From: Arthrobacter sp. MYb213
GTDB lineage: Bacteria; Actinomycetota; Actinomycetes; Actinomycetales; Micrococcaceae
Direction: 5' to 3'
Assembly (NCBI RefSeq): GCF_002979915.1
Contig: NZ_PCQA01000003.1
Location: 310,001-374,000, forward strand
DNA length: 64,000 bases
The translations under genes and the position numbers were made by a program. Under the pieces are notes generated by a model. That model was not told the origin of the DNA, ran no database searches, and saw nothing but the letters and a program-made list of their open reading frames with translations. Shown one piece after another: positions 24,616-33,696 of this stretch (its first letter is position 1; each line of letters starts with the position of its first letter).

Positions 24616-27441
24616 ATGGATATTCATGGTGAAATACGGGCACGCCTCGATGCCGCCATGGATCATGTGGGTAGCGCAGCGGCAACAACTTTTCTCCTCC
24701 ACGGTGAAGGCGGCATCGGTAAAACGCAGCTACTGCGCTCATTGCTAAAACGCGCCGCCCTCGCAGGGTGGCGAACCATGTACACCGCCGCCCACGATTA
24801 CGACCGAGACCTCGCCTATGCAACCCTGCGCAATGTGACCGCGACGGTTGAAAACGCAGAATTACCCGCGGATGTTCGGGCGATCAGCGAACAGCTACGG
24901 TCAGCCCTAGATGAGCTGGCCATGACCGGCACCATCGGTGCACCTTCTACGGAATTGCACAGCCCACCGCTGACGCTTTTTACCCGTTTGGTGCGTGCTT
25001 TAAGTTTTTCGGCCCCCGTGCTGTTAGTCATTGATGACGCACACCTTTCAGACGAAGATAGTTTGATGGCCCTGACGCTGGCAGCCCGGCACCTTGTGGG
25101 GCGCAAGCTAATGTTGGTTTTCGCATCACGTACTGCCCCATGGATTTCAGGTCAGTACTTACACGCCACCATAGGTCATCTGGTCAGCGAACATGAGGGT
25201 ACGGTGCTTGAACTTCACCCTGCGGTGGGCGAAAGCCTGGCGACCTTGGCCGCTACAATTCTGGGCGCACAGCCGGAGGCTCGGCTGTGCGGGTATCTTG
25301 CAGAACGCACCCGCGGTAACGCATTACTGGTACAGGAGACGCTCCGAGCCTTGCAAAGTGCCGGAGCGGTACGCATTGAGCAATCTAGGGCCTACCTCGT
25401 GGATGACTCGCCTCCCATGTTTTCGCGCCATGAGGCGCTACTGCGCAGGGTGTTTTCAAGTACCGATACCGAATTTGAGGTTGCCAGGCATATTGCGGTC
25501 TGTGGCCGAGTGGATCTGGACTACTTGCCATTATTGGCGCAGCTCACCGGGTTTTCGGCGCAACGAGTGGCCAGTTCCTTTGATGCGTTGGTGGGAACCG
25601 GAGCGCTCATCCAAACGACCGGTGGATGGTACGAATTTAGTCACCCGCTCATAGGCGAACTGCTCTACGAAGGTATCGGTCCGGCCAGCCGGCGCACCAT
25701 CCACGCCGCCGTTGCGCAGCACTGCTCAATGGGTTCCCCTCAGCTGCGCATGACTCAGCTTGAACGCGACAGGCACTTGGTTGAAGGGGCCGCTCGAGGG
25801 GACACCGTGGCGATAAGCACGGCCTTGCGCACCGCGGACCAGGTGCTGCGGACCTCGCCGCTTTCGGCCGCACGCTGGTATGAGCGTTCTCTGGCGGTCA
25901 TTCCTACGGGAAGTCAACAGATCGGTGAAGCGCTCAGCCGTCAAACCATTGCTTACTGGAAGGGATCTCGTCCCACCCAAGCAATCTCCGCCGGGCAACG
26001 GGCGCTAAATATACTGCAACCCGGGCGCAGCCTAGACCGCACGGTAGCGACCATGGTGAATTGTTTTAACTCAATGGGACAACTGCAGCAAGCCGACGAT
26101 TTACTGGCCCAGCAGCTGCCGCATGTGCTGAACCCAGCAGCCTATCTGGCGCAGCGTGCCGCGATGCTTGCTCGGCTCGGTAAGTGTAAACAGGCTCGGT
26201 CTCTGATGAGTGAAGCGTGGGAGAAAGTCGCAAGTTGTCCACCCTCGGACCAAGTGATCGCCTACACCTATCTGGGACAGGCAGAATGCAGCATTGGAAC
26301 ATTCGACAAGCTTCGAGCAGCAGTTAATTCTCTGGAAGAACTGGGCCACAATGATCTGGAATTGCCTAGTGGAGCCCGAACTAGCGCGTTTGAATCGGCC
26401 GCCCATAACGCCGCGCTAGCCTCGGACACCGCCCACAGCATCCGGTTATTGGAGCTTTCCCAAGAATCCTCATTACTCGCGGGATTCGAAGATATTGGGG
26501 GACAAGCGGGGCTGGCCCGCTGCCTTGCGCTATTTCAGCAAGGACAATGGACCCAAGCGATGCACACCATTGCCAAGGAAGCTGTGCACCTAGAATTCTC
26601 TGGGCTTCGGAGCAACCTGACACGTCTGCGGATGGTGGAATTTCAGATCCTGCTCGGCAGAGCTGAGTTTTCCCGGGCGCAAGAAGCGTTGGAGCGCACT
26701 AAACCTAAAATCGTGGGAACGAGCGACTTTGCCCTCTGGCAGAGCGCAAGAGCCAGACTCGACGTGGCCATGGCACGCACGCTCCAAGCGATCCCGATGC
26801 TAGAACAACAGCTAGCCCATGCCCGGGAGCACGGTTGGAATGAAGTCTTCACGATGGCCAGCGCAAGTCTCATCGAGGCTTATCTGGCCAGCTCCATGGA
26901 GCACCAAGCACGCAAGCTAGCCGAAGAATTATCTGCGCATGCTCAGCACACCAAAATGCCACGAGACCAAGGGGTGGCAACTGTGTTTAGTGCGCTATGC
27001 AGTCAAGAGCTCGGTGCCGCACAACTATCCGTGGACACGGCCGAAGCCTCAGGTTATGAATTCCTGGCGGCACAAGGGCAATTCGCGTTGGCTCTGGCCG
27101 GACGCGAGGTGCAGGAAAACCTGAGTTCTGCGTGGAAAAAGTTTAAGAAAATGGAAGCTTCTCTATGGCTTAAACGCGTTGAAGCGGCAGCACGAGAGAA
27201 CGGAGTTCTCTTAGCACGGACAAGCAATCGGTCAGTTGAAGGTGGGCAGCTGACCGAGGTGGAACGGCAACTGATCACCATGCTGGCCGAGGGATTGAGC
27301 AATAAGCAGCTCGCCGAAGTGCTCAGTTACAGTAATAAAACCATTGAAGCTTATCTGACCAAGCTTTACCGCAAGAGCGGGTACCCGTCGCGAGTTGAAC
27401 TGATCGTGGCCTATGAGCGTGGCGATCTACAAATGTCCTAG
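24616..27441 (+). CDS. Large ATP-binding LuxR-family (LAL) transcriptional regulator
   Basis: A 941-residue regulator of the LAL type. The N-terminal AAA/NTPase domain has Walker A GEGGIGKT (30-37) and a Walker B VLLVIDDAH. A long helical, TPR-like middle follows, then a C-terminal LuxR helix-turn-helix in the last 65 residues (LTEVERQLITMLAEGLSNKQ, then NKTIEAYLTKLYRKSG). Such proteins switch catabolic or secondary-metabolic operons in an ATP- and ligand-dependent way. The ATG at 24616 has only a weak ribosome-binding site. It is divergent from the thiolase and central in the catabolic region, so it probably governs several of its operons (inference). Confidence 0.9.
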   Translation: MDIHGEIRARLDAAMDHVGSAAATTFLLHGEGGIGKTQLLRSLLKRAALAGWRTMYTAAHDYDRDLAYATLRNVTATVENAELPADVRAISEQLRSALDELAMTGTIGAPSTELHSPPLTLFTRLVRALSFSAPVLLVIDDAHLSDEDSLMALTLAARHLVGRKLMLVFASRTAPWISGQYLHATIGHLVSEHEGTVLELHPAVGESLATLAATILGAQPEARLCGYLAERTRGNALLVQETLRALQSAGAVRIEQSRAYLVDDSPPMFSRHEALLRRVFSSTDTEFEVARHIAVCGRVDLDYLPLLAQLTGFSAQRVASSFDALVGTGALIQTTGGWYEFSHPLIGELLYEGIGPASRRTIHAAVAQHCSMGSPQLRMTQLERDRHLVEGAARGDTVAISTALRTADQVLRTSPLSAARWYERSLAVIPTGSQQIGEALSRQTIAYWKGSRPTQAISAGQRALNILQPGRSLDRTVATMVNCFNSMGQLQQADDLLAQQLPHVLNPAAYLAQRAAMLARLGKCKQARSLMSEAWEKVASCPPSDQVIAYTYLGQAECSIGTFDKLRAAVNSLEELGHNDLELPSGARTSAFESAAHNAALASDTAHSIRLLELSQESSLLAGFEDIGGQAGLARCLALFQQGQWTQAMHTIAKEAVHLEFSGLRSNLTRLRMVEFQILLGRAEFSRAQEALERTKPKIVGTSDFALWQSARARLDVAMARTLQAIPMLEQQLAHAREHGWNEVFTMASASLIEAYLASSMEHQARKLAEELSAHAQHTKMPRDQGVATVFSALCSQELGAAQLSVDTAEASGYEFLAAQGQFALALAGREVQENLSSAWKKFKKMEASLWLKRVEAAARENGVLLARTSNRSVEGGQLTEVERQLITMLAEGLSNKQLAEVLSYSNKTIEAYLTKLYRKSGYPSRVELIVAYERGDLQMS

Positions 27442-27450
27442 CCAGCGGAT

Positions 27451-27492
27451 TCGTGGCCCGCCAGAACTTGGAAATTTTACCGCGGGCCACGA
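27451..27492. terminator. Bidirectional hairpin between convergent LuxR and MaoC genes
   Basis: TCGTGGCCCGC (27451-27461) and GCGGGCCACGA (27482-27492) make a perfect 11-bp stem with a 20-base loop containing AAATTTTA. It lies in the 70-bp gap between two convergent genes. Confidence 0.75.
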
Positions 27493-27511
27493 GATCACAT
27501 TGTGCAGATAA

Positions 27512-27988
27512 TTATTTGTTATCGCTGGGGTAGTAGAGACGTGAAACAACCTCGGCCACACAGCCTGGTTTTTTTATCTCGCCGTTTCGTTCTTGTTCAA
27601 CGGTGATCTGAACTACCGACTGTGCCCAGTGCTCGGCACGTTCCAGAGACAAAAGCTTCACCCGGCCGCGCACCCGCGAATCGACTAGCACCGGTGCGGG
27701 ATAGCGGACCTTATTTGACCCATAATTGACGCCCATCGCCACCCCGTTGACCTGGTAGGTTTCGAATTTGAACCCCGAGACCAAGGACAACGTCAGGTAG
27801 CCATGCACTAAAGTCGCACCGTACGGGCCAGATGCTGCCCGTTCGGGATCGGTGTGGATCCATTGATGGTCGTTGGTCACCTCAGCGAAGGAGTTTATAT
27901 CGTCTTGGGTGATGGTCCGCCAATCGGTCACTCCTATTTCTTGCCCGACAACTTGTTCAAACTCGTCGATGCTTTCAAAGATTTTCAT
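27512..27988 (-). CDS. MaoC-like (R)-specific enoyl-CoA hydratase
   Basis: A 158-residue hot-dog-fold hydratase with the hydratase-2 motif DHQWIHTDPERA (Asp/His catalytic pair) followed by GPYGATLVHGYLTLSLV. It hydrates 2-enoyl-CoA to (R)-3-hydroxyacyl-CoA or the reverse. Its ATG overlaps the stop of the upstream FabG-like gene by four bases (ATGA), indicating coupled translation, and the pair suits consecutive steps through an (R)-3-hydroxyacyl-CoA. Confidence 0.92.
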   Translation of the reverse strand: MKIFESIDEFEQVVGQEIGVTDWRTITQDDINSFAEVTNDHQWIHTDPERAASGPYGATLVHGYLTLSLVSGFKFETYQVNGVAMGVNYGSNKVRYPAPVLVDSRVRGRVKLLSLERAEHWAQSVVQITVEQERNGEIKKPGCVAEVVSRLYYPSDNK

Positions 27989-28743
27989 GCCTTCGGCCCG
28001 CCTGCCACGTAGAGCACCTGACCGGAGACGAAACCCGCCTGATCGTTGGCGAAGAATGAGACGGCGTTGGAAATGTCTGTTGGCTTTCCCGAGCGGCGTA
28101 CCGGAATCTCTGCGGCGCGTGCCGCGGTAAAATCCTCAAAGCTCATCCCCATGCGCTCGGCAGTCGCCGCCGTCATCTCCGTTTCGATGAACCCGGGGGC
28201 GATCGCGTTGGCGGTGACACCGAACGGACCAAGTTCCAATGCCAAGGTCTTGGTGAAGCCTTGTAAGCCAGCCTTGGCTGCCGAGTAATTGGCCTGGCCG
28301 CGGTTTCCTAGGGCCGAAGTGCTGGAGAGGTTGATGATTCGACCCCACTTGGCTTCCACCATGTATTTCTGCGTTGCCCGCGACATTAAGAAGGAACCAC
28401 GCAGATGGACGTTCATGACCAAATCCCAGTCGCTGACCTGCATCTTGAAGAGTAGATTGTCGCGGATAATTCCGGCGTTGTTCACCAACACGGTAGGTGC
28501 ACCCAGCTGCGTTGCAACCTGTTCAACCGCGGCGCTAACAGCCTTTTCATCAGACACATCCGCCTTGATGCCCAAAGCCTTATGCCCGAGGCCGCGCAGT
28601 TCTGCGGTGATGCTTTCGATACCTTTTTCATCCAGGTCAAGGATGGCAACATTCATCCCATCGGCGGCCAGTCGGCGAGCCACTTCTGCTCCGATGCCGC
28701 GTCCTGCGCCGGTGATGATTGCCGTGCGTTGTACCTCAGTCAT
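27985..28743 (-). CDS. FabG-like SDR, probable 3-oxoacyl-CoA/ACP reductase
   Basis: A 252-residue SDR with TGAGRGIG, VNNAGI, catalytic YSAAK and a C-terminal VAGGPKA. The sequence pattern (IITGAGRGIGAEVARRLAAD, LFKMQVSDWDLVMNVHLRG) is that of FabG-type 3-oxoacyl reductases. The start at 28743 is set by AAAGG; the upstream 23 codons are unsupported. It is paired with the MaoC hydratase by a 4-bp overlap. Together with the phosphatase-family gene 51 bp upstream it forms a minus-strand operon. Confidence 0.9.
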   Translation of the reverse strand: MTEVQRTAIITGAGRGIGAEVARRLAADGMNVAILDLDEKGIESITAELRGLGHKALGIKADVSDEKAVSAAVEQVATQLGAPTVLVNNAGIIRDNLLFKMQVSDWDLVMNVHLRGSFLMSRATQKYMVEAKWGRIINLSSTSALGNRGQANYSAAKAGLQGFTKTLALELGPFGVTANAIAPGFIETEMTAATAERMGMSFEDFTAARAAEIPVRRSGKPTDISNAVSFFANDQAGFVSGQVLYVAGGPKA

Positions 28744-28793
28744 GTTCAGACCTTTCGTCTGCCCGCAGGCAGGATAAATGTGTAAAAGTATTC

Positions 28794-29477
28794 TTAGCGG
28801 TAGGTAACCCAATTGCCCGGTAAATGACCATGATCGTTAAAACTGACCAAGGTGGTCCCGGAAGAACCTGCAACGATCTTGCTGACCCCCGAATTTACCG
28901 TCACGCGGTTCAAAGCGAGCCACTGGTCAAAGCCGCCACTAATCAACTGTGCGGCGGTCCAAGCGATGGCACCTGAACTGGACACTACGACGGCGCTCTG
29001 CCCGGAGCCTAGACCCGTCAGGGCATTGATCAAGGCGGTGCGCACACGCGAGGTAAAAGCCGTGAAGGTCTCTGCATAGTCGTCATCGTGATTCCCCGAA
29101 GCCCAGCGCGCCGAAGCCTTTTCAAGGATTCGTTGAAAAGCTCGACTATCGGTTTGAGCTTCCGGATCTTGCTGGGGATATGCCGCGATGAGGTTGGCGG
29201 CACTGAATTCGTCCCACCCGGTATCGGTAGTTATCGGCAGATCCCACTGTGCGCTACCGATAATCTCCTGCATGGTCTGCTGTTGGCGAACCATATTCCC
29301 GGTCAGCACCCGCGAAGGGCTGATGTTTAGCGCACGAAGCTGATGGCCCAGTGCTCTTGATTGCTGGTGGCCACGCTCAGAGAGCAGGTCATAGTTCAGG
29401 GAACCGAAGGATGCTTGTCCGTGACGGACTAAATATAGGACGCTCACATTCAGGACGCTATCGGCAAACTTGACCAA
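28794..29477 (-). CDS. Histidine phosphatase family protein
   Basis: A 227-residue protein with the phosphohistidine motif LVRHGQAS near the N-terminus and a later conserved SSSGAIAW segment where the second catalytic His is usually found (SHGG), so the second His position may differ. The TTG at 29477 has AAGGG upstream at good spacing; a GTG at 29447 just before the core is the alternative. Family members are phosphatases or mutases with varied substrates. The gene heads the operon with FabG-like and MaoC genes; a role in CoA-ester metabolism is possible but unproven. Confidence 0.8.
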   Translation of the reverse strand: MVKFADSVLNVSVLYLVRHGQASFGSLNYDLLSERGHQQSRALGHQLRALNISPSRVLTGNMVRQQQTMQEIIGSAQWDLPITTDTGWDEFSAANLIAAYPQQDPEAQTDSRAFQRILEKASARWASGNHDDDYAETFTAFTSRVRTALINALTGLGSGQSAVVVSSSGAIAWTAAQLISGGFDQWLALNRVTVNSGVSKIVAGSSGTTLVSFNDHGHLPGNWVTYR

Positions 29478-29619
29478 ATAGTACCCTTAGCAGGGTCTTG
29501 AATCGATGTAGGGGGAATACCCTACGCCTGTGGTGGACCCTGCGCGAAGAACGCCCGATAGATTGGTGCGCACAGTTCCTTCTCGCGAAGGAAACCGCCA
29601 TCTCGATGAGGAGACCAGA

Positions 29620-30426
29620 GTGAATCGCCGCGCTGAACATGACGTGTTACTGACCGAAATCATAGGCGAAGTGCTTGTCCTAAGTATTAATTCGACCGCC
29701 ACCCGCAACTCAGTGGGGCCAGAGTTTTTTCTGGCGGCTACCAAATGCATCAATGCAGCCGGAGCCAACAGAAAGGTTGGTGCAATTGTGCTTACCGGCG
29801 TGGGCCGGTTCTTTTCTTCCGGTGGCAACCTGAAACAACTAGACCTGATAGGCCAGAGCACCGTGAAGGTGAGACGGGCACGGCTGGAATTGTTGCATGA
29901 GCTGATTCGCGAAATTAGGACCTGCCCCAAACCCGTCATCATGGCGGTCGAAGGTGGTGCCGCCGGTGCTGGAATGTCTTTGGCGCTTGCCGGTGATCTG
30001 CTGGTATCGAGCAACACCGCTTTTTTCAGCGCGGCCTACATCAAGGCGGGTTTGAGCCCAGATGGTGGCTTGACGGCTTCCCTCGCCCAGTGCCTGCCTC
30101 GTCAGTTGTTTACCGAAATGTGTTTGCTGGGGCAACGGATCGAGGCGAAGCGCCTGCACCAGCTCGGCGTGGTGAATGTACTTACCGAACCAGGAGATGC
30201 GCAGCGGGCCGCCGTGGCGCTGGGGGAACAACTTGCTCACGGTCCCCGCAGAGCAACCGCGAGGATTCTTGAGTTGTGTCAAAGTGCTAGCGCGAACAGT
30301 TTTGAACAGCAGCTGGAAGCGGAGGCCCAAGCGATGGTCGCAAGTCTGGCTGATACTGAGTCCACGGAGGGAATCGCCGCGGTGATGGAACGTCGCCTGC
30401 CCGAATTTAGAGATTTGCGTCGTTAG
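29620..30426 (+). CDS. Enoyl-CoA hydratase/isomerase (crotonase) family protein
   Basis: A 268-residue crotonase-fold protein. It has the oxyanion-hole segments GRFFSSGGNLK and VEGGAAGAGMSLALAGDLLV, with Asp in the latter. The glutamates typical of true hydratases are not clearly both present, so it could be an isomerase or another crotonase activity. The GTG at 29620 has GAGGAG seven bases upstream, so the 30 upstream codons of the open frame are not coding. It is divergent from the phosphatase-FabG-MaoC operon across about 140 bp. Confidence 0.86.
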   Translation: MNRRAEHDVLLTEIIGEVLVLSINSTATRNSVGPEFFLAATKCINAAGANRKVGAIVLTGVGRFFSSGGNLKQLDLIGQSTVKVRRARLELLHELIREIRTCPKPVIMAVEGGAAGAGMSLALAGDLLVSSNTAFFSAAYIKAGLSPDGGLTASLAQCLPRQLFTEMCLLGQRIEAKRLHQLGVVNVLTEPGDAQRAAVALGEQLAHGPRRATARILELCQSASANSFEQQLEAEAQAMVASLADTESTEGIAAVMERRLPEFRDLRR

Positions 30427-30830
30427 AGCTCAGGTATCACCGTGATCGGTACTTCAACCGCCCAAATGGAATGGCCTACTCACGAAATGGTCCTCGCAGG
30501 AGGAGTGAAGTCTGCAAAAATCACGGATCTAACCTTGGATAACCGCTAATTATCGGGTGGACAGAGTGGTTCGCAAGGTTTCTAAAAAGCGTATAATCGA
30601 ATAGATCTAATGTGTCAAGGCTCACACCTTGCGATTTGTTCTTTGCTCCAGTTGGGTCGCCTTGAGCGATTTATTGCGAGCACCCTCGTTGCTAATGTGG
30701 TCTGCGTTACATGATCTGGCTTATTTATTCACGGTATTGATCTGATTTTTCGCGTTACCGTCAGAGCCCTCAAGAAGACGTGCGACTCACGAAGCGACGA
30801 TGAATCAAGAACAGTGAAGAGGTGTATCCC
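30427..30830 (+). promoter_or_regulatory. 404-bp gene-free leader with a TATAAT box upstream of the MFS gene
   Basis: No ORF here has a plausible start. TATAAT at 30592-30597 with TTCGCA at 30570-30575 (16-bp spacer) is a candidate promoter and would give an untranslated leader of about 230 bases before the MFS gene. I see no recognised riboswitch. Confidence 0.4.
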
Positions 30831-32180
30831 TTGTCAGTACCTGTGATGCTTTCCGGTAGCACGAAGATGGTTAAGACGCCCAAAAACAGCAAAAACTGGG
30901 GTTTGGTGGTGTTGCTTCTGATCTTCTTCACCATGAACTTTGCAGACAAGGCTGCCGTGGGGCTCGCCAGCGAACAGATTCGCGAGAGCATGAATTTGAA
31001 TGCGGCGCAGTACGGCATGCTCTCCAGCGCATTCTTCTGGCTTTTCGCCGTCGGCGCGGTGGTACTGACCGCAGTACTTAAACGGATCTCCTATAACTGG
31101 GCCGCGGGCATCTTGATGCTCACGTGGATTATGAGCATGCTTCCTGTCACGGTACCGACCACCTTCGGTGTTTTACTGACTAGTCGCATCCTCCTAGGAT
31201 TCTTCGAAAGCCCAGCTCACGCTTTGGTTCAGTCGATCTTGCATGAAAGATTCCCGCCAGAGAAACGTGCGCTTGCCGGTGCCATTGTGAACTCTGGTTC
31301 ATCAGTTGGCCCCTTGCTTGCTGCCCCGGCCCTCACCTGGGTCATCTTGACCTGGGACTGGCATGCATCATTCATTCTCTTATCGGCCATCAGCGTCCTT
31401 TGGCTTATTGTCTGGATGGCATATGCCGACAAGCTGCCATTCTTTAAGCCCAAAGGCGGGGTACACGCCAAGCAGGACGTTTACGACAGTAATGCCGACA
31501 TTAACGTGCCCTTCAGCCGCCTGCTGATGTCTCGTAGCTTCTGGGGGTTGGCAGCGTTGTCTTTCTCGGGATACCTGATTAGCTCGCTGAAGGTGACTTG
31601 GCTTCCTTCGTTCCTCCACGAGGGGCTTGGCTACAGCACCGAAATGGTGGGCCTGCTGGTCCCGATTCCTTATGCGGTGGCAATTGTCATCCTCATTTCG
31701 GCGGGCATAGTCTCTGGTCGTTTGCTGAAGAAGGGCTATTCGTCCCGAGTGGCACGGTCCTTTTTGACCGCAGGCTTCCTGTTGTTCTCCGGGGTTTGCA
31801 TGATGCTCTTTGCCGAGCTTCCACCCGGACCACTACAGCTTGCGATGGTGGTTGCCGCGTTCTCTATCAACTCGGTGGCATTCACTATCGGCTTTGCCGG
31901 AGCCTCGGACTTCTTACCAGCGCGTCAACGGACCGCATTTTTTGGCTGCATCATTGCCCTATATAGCGTCGCCGGAATGATCGCACCCTTGGGTTTGGGC
32001 ATCGTTGTTGAACTGGCTGCGACCCCCACCGAAGGGTATGCCAACGGCTTCTTTGTTGTCGGTATCTTGATCTGCGTCTTTGGCGTTGCTGGTGGGCTTT
32101 TGCTCGATCCGGCCAGAGAGCGCGAGCGGTTGTTGTTGCTCACCCAAAAATATGAGGAAGAAAAGGCACAACGCGCCTAA
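30831..32180 (+). CDS. MFS transporter, organic-anion symporter type
   Basis: A 449-residue major-facilitator protein with about twelve hydrophobic segments; the first starts at WGLVVLLLIFFTMNFADKAA, and the Asp in NFAD is typical of the anion:cation symporter group. Residues about 215-235 (KPKGGVHAKQDVYD) form the central cytoplasmic loop. The TTG at 30831 is chosen because AGAGG lies eight bases upstream. It is followed after a small hairpin by a glutaryl-CoA-dehydrogenase-like gene, so uptake of a dicarboxylate or related organic acid is a reasonable guess. Confidence 0.85.
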   Translation: MSVPVMLSGSTKMVKTPKNSKNWGLVVLLLIFFTMNFADKAAVGLASEQIRESMNLNAAQYGMLSSAFFWLFAVGAVVLTAVLKRISYNWAAGILMLTWIMSMLPVTVPTTFGVLLTSRILLGFFESPAHALVQSILHERFPPEKRALAGAIVNSGSSVGPLLAAPALTWVILTWDWHASFILLSAISVLWLIVWMAYADKLPFFKPKGGVHAKQDVYDSNADINVPFSRLLMSRSFWGLAALSFSGYLISSLKVTWLPSFLHEGLGYSTEMVGLLVPIPYAVAIVILISAGIVSGRLLKKGYSSRVARSFLTAGFLLFSGVCMMLFAELPPGPLQLAMVVAAFSINSVAFTIGFAGASDFLPARQRTAFFGCIIALYSVAGMIAPLGLGIVVELAATPTEGYANGFFVVGILICVFGVAGGLLLDPARERERLLLLTQKYEEEKAQRA

Positions 32181-32224
32181 ATACCTACGCTCAAAGCTTC
32201 CAGAGCATTGCGCGATTTCCCCGG

Positions 32225-32246
32225 GCCGACGTGCCTAAACGTCGGC
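32225..32246 (+). terminator. Short hairpin between MFS and dehydrogenase genes
   Basis: GCCGACGT (32225-32232) and ACGTCGGC (32239-32246) form an 8-bp stem with a 6-base loop followed by GAAAACTTTTC. It may be a weak or partial terminator within the two-gene unit. Confidence 0.4.
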
Positions 32247-32274
32247 GAAAACTTTTCGACAGGAAAGACGACTC

Positions 32275-33483
32275 ATGACAGATTTTCTTGACAACCCGGA
32301 TTACCTTTTACTGGATGCAGAGCTCAGCGATAACGATCTAGCCCTCAGAGACCGGGTGCGTTCCTTCGGGGTGCAGCGCATTGAGCCAATCATCAATGAT
32401 TATTGGGAACGGGCGGAATTTCCTCATGAGCTCATTCCCGGGTTGCGTGATCTTGGAATTGTTGGCACCTTCATCCAAGGTTATGGTTGCCCCGGGTTCA
32501 CCCGTCACGCTGCGGGAATTGTCGCCCGTGAAATGGGGCGTATTGATGGTTCGGTCAATACCTTCTTGGGAGTACATTCAAACCTCTGCATGGGCTCCAT
32601 CTATATGCTCGGTAATGAGGAACAGCGCCAACGGTGGCTACCAGCAATGGCGCGACTTGAAAAAACCGGTGCATTTGCCCTGACAGAACCAAACCACGGA
32701 TCAGATTCGGTCTCACTGGAAACCTCTGCTCGTCGAGAAGGAGATGTTTGGGTCCTCAACGGCCACAAGCGCTGGATCGGCAACGGGCATGAGGCCGATG
32801 TAATAGTGCTCTACGCCCGCGACGAAGCAGACGGAAACGTCAAGGCATTCATTGTCGAACGAGAAGAAAACGGTCATTACCCTGACGGTTACCGCCCCAC
32901 ACCTATTGCAGGAAAAATGGCCAAACGAGCCATCTTGCAAGCCGATATTCTCATTGAGAATCTCCGTGTACCTGTCGAAAACCAACTCGAGCACTGCGAG
33001 TCCTTTGCCGGTGTAAACCGCGTGTTAAAAGCGACCCGCGGCGGCGCTTCGTGGGAGGCGGTAGGTCACGGCATGGCCGCCTTTGAAATGGCAACTCGTT
33101 ATGCACTGCAGCGTGAACAATTTGGGGCGCCAATTGCCAGTTATCAGCTGGTTCAGGAAAAACTCTCCACCATGCTCTCGGAATTAACGAGTATGCAACT
33201 AATGTGCACTCGCATGGCCCAGTTGCAGGAGCGCGACGAACTAACCGCTCCGATGGCTTCAATGATTAAAATGACCACCTCACGCACCGCTCTGCGGATG
33301 TGCCGCGAGGCCCGCGACATGATGGCAGGTAATGGGTTGCTCTTGGAAAACCATGTGGCAAGACACCTGACCGATATGGAAGTCGTGTCTACCTATGAGG
33401 GGACCGATTCGATGCAGGCGCTTATTGTCGGGCGAGACATTACCGGAATTTCAGCGTTCACACGCAAACAGTCCAACAAATAA
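32275..33483 (+). CDS. Acyl-CoA dehydrogenase, glutaryl-CoA dehydrogenase-like
   Basis: A 402-residue acyl-CoA dehydrogenase. The FAD-binding motif FALTEPNHGSDS, KRWIGNG and the C-terminal STYEGTDSMQALIVGRDITG match the glutaryl-CoA dehydrogenase group, where the Glu of TYEGT is the catalytic base. AGGAAAG precedes the ATG. Glutaryl-CoA dehydrogenases oxidise and decarboxylate glutaryl-CoA to crotonyl-CoA; non-decarboxylating relatives exist, and the Arg needed for the second carboxylate cannot be assigned with confidence. It is paired with the upstream MFS carrier. Confidence 0.87.
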   Translation: MTDFLDNPDYLLLDAELSDNDLALRDRVRSFGVQRIEPIINDYWERAEFPHELIPGLRDLGIVGTFIQGYGCPGFTRHAAGIVAREMGRIDGSVNTFLGVHSNLCMGSIYMLGNEEQRQRWLPAMARLEKTGAFALTEPNHGSDSVSLETSARREGDVWVLNGHKRWIGNGHEADVIVLYARDEADGNVKAFIVEREENGHYPDGYRPTPIAGKMAKRAILQADILIENLRVPVENQLEHCESFAGVNRVLKATRGGASWEAVGHGMAAFEMATRYALQREQFGAPIASYQLVQEKLSTMLSELTSMQLMCTRMAQLQERDELTAPMASMIKMTTSRTALRMCREARDMMAGNGLLLENHVARHLTDMEVVSTYEGTDSMQALIVGRDITGISAFTRKQSNK

Positions 33484-33619
33484 TCAGTAGTCAGACTTCG
33501 CCGATCGGTGTCCGAAAGAGTGACGATAACCGCGCAGGGAGAACACAAATTCTGGATTTTCGTCGCTGGGCGTGAGCCATTTAGCGCGTCAATCCGCAGT
33601 TGCATCGAAAAGTAAGCGA

Positions 33620-33671
33620 CAATAAAGGAGCTTCGCGAGATGAAAATTCATTTCTCGAAGCTCCTTTATTG
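33620..33671. terminator. Bidirectional terminator between convergent dehydrogenase and UspA genes
   Basis: CAATAAAGGAGCTTCG at 33620-33635 pairs with CGAAGCTCCTTTATTG at 33656-33671; the inner bases (CGAGA/TCTCG) can extend the stem. A- and T-rich stem ends fit termination on both strands. Confidence 0.88.
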
Positions 33672-33696
33672 TGCGGGACTTCAACAGTCGAGTTCG

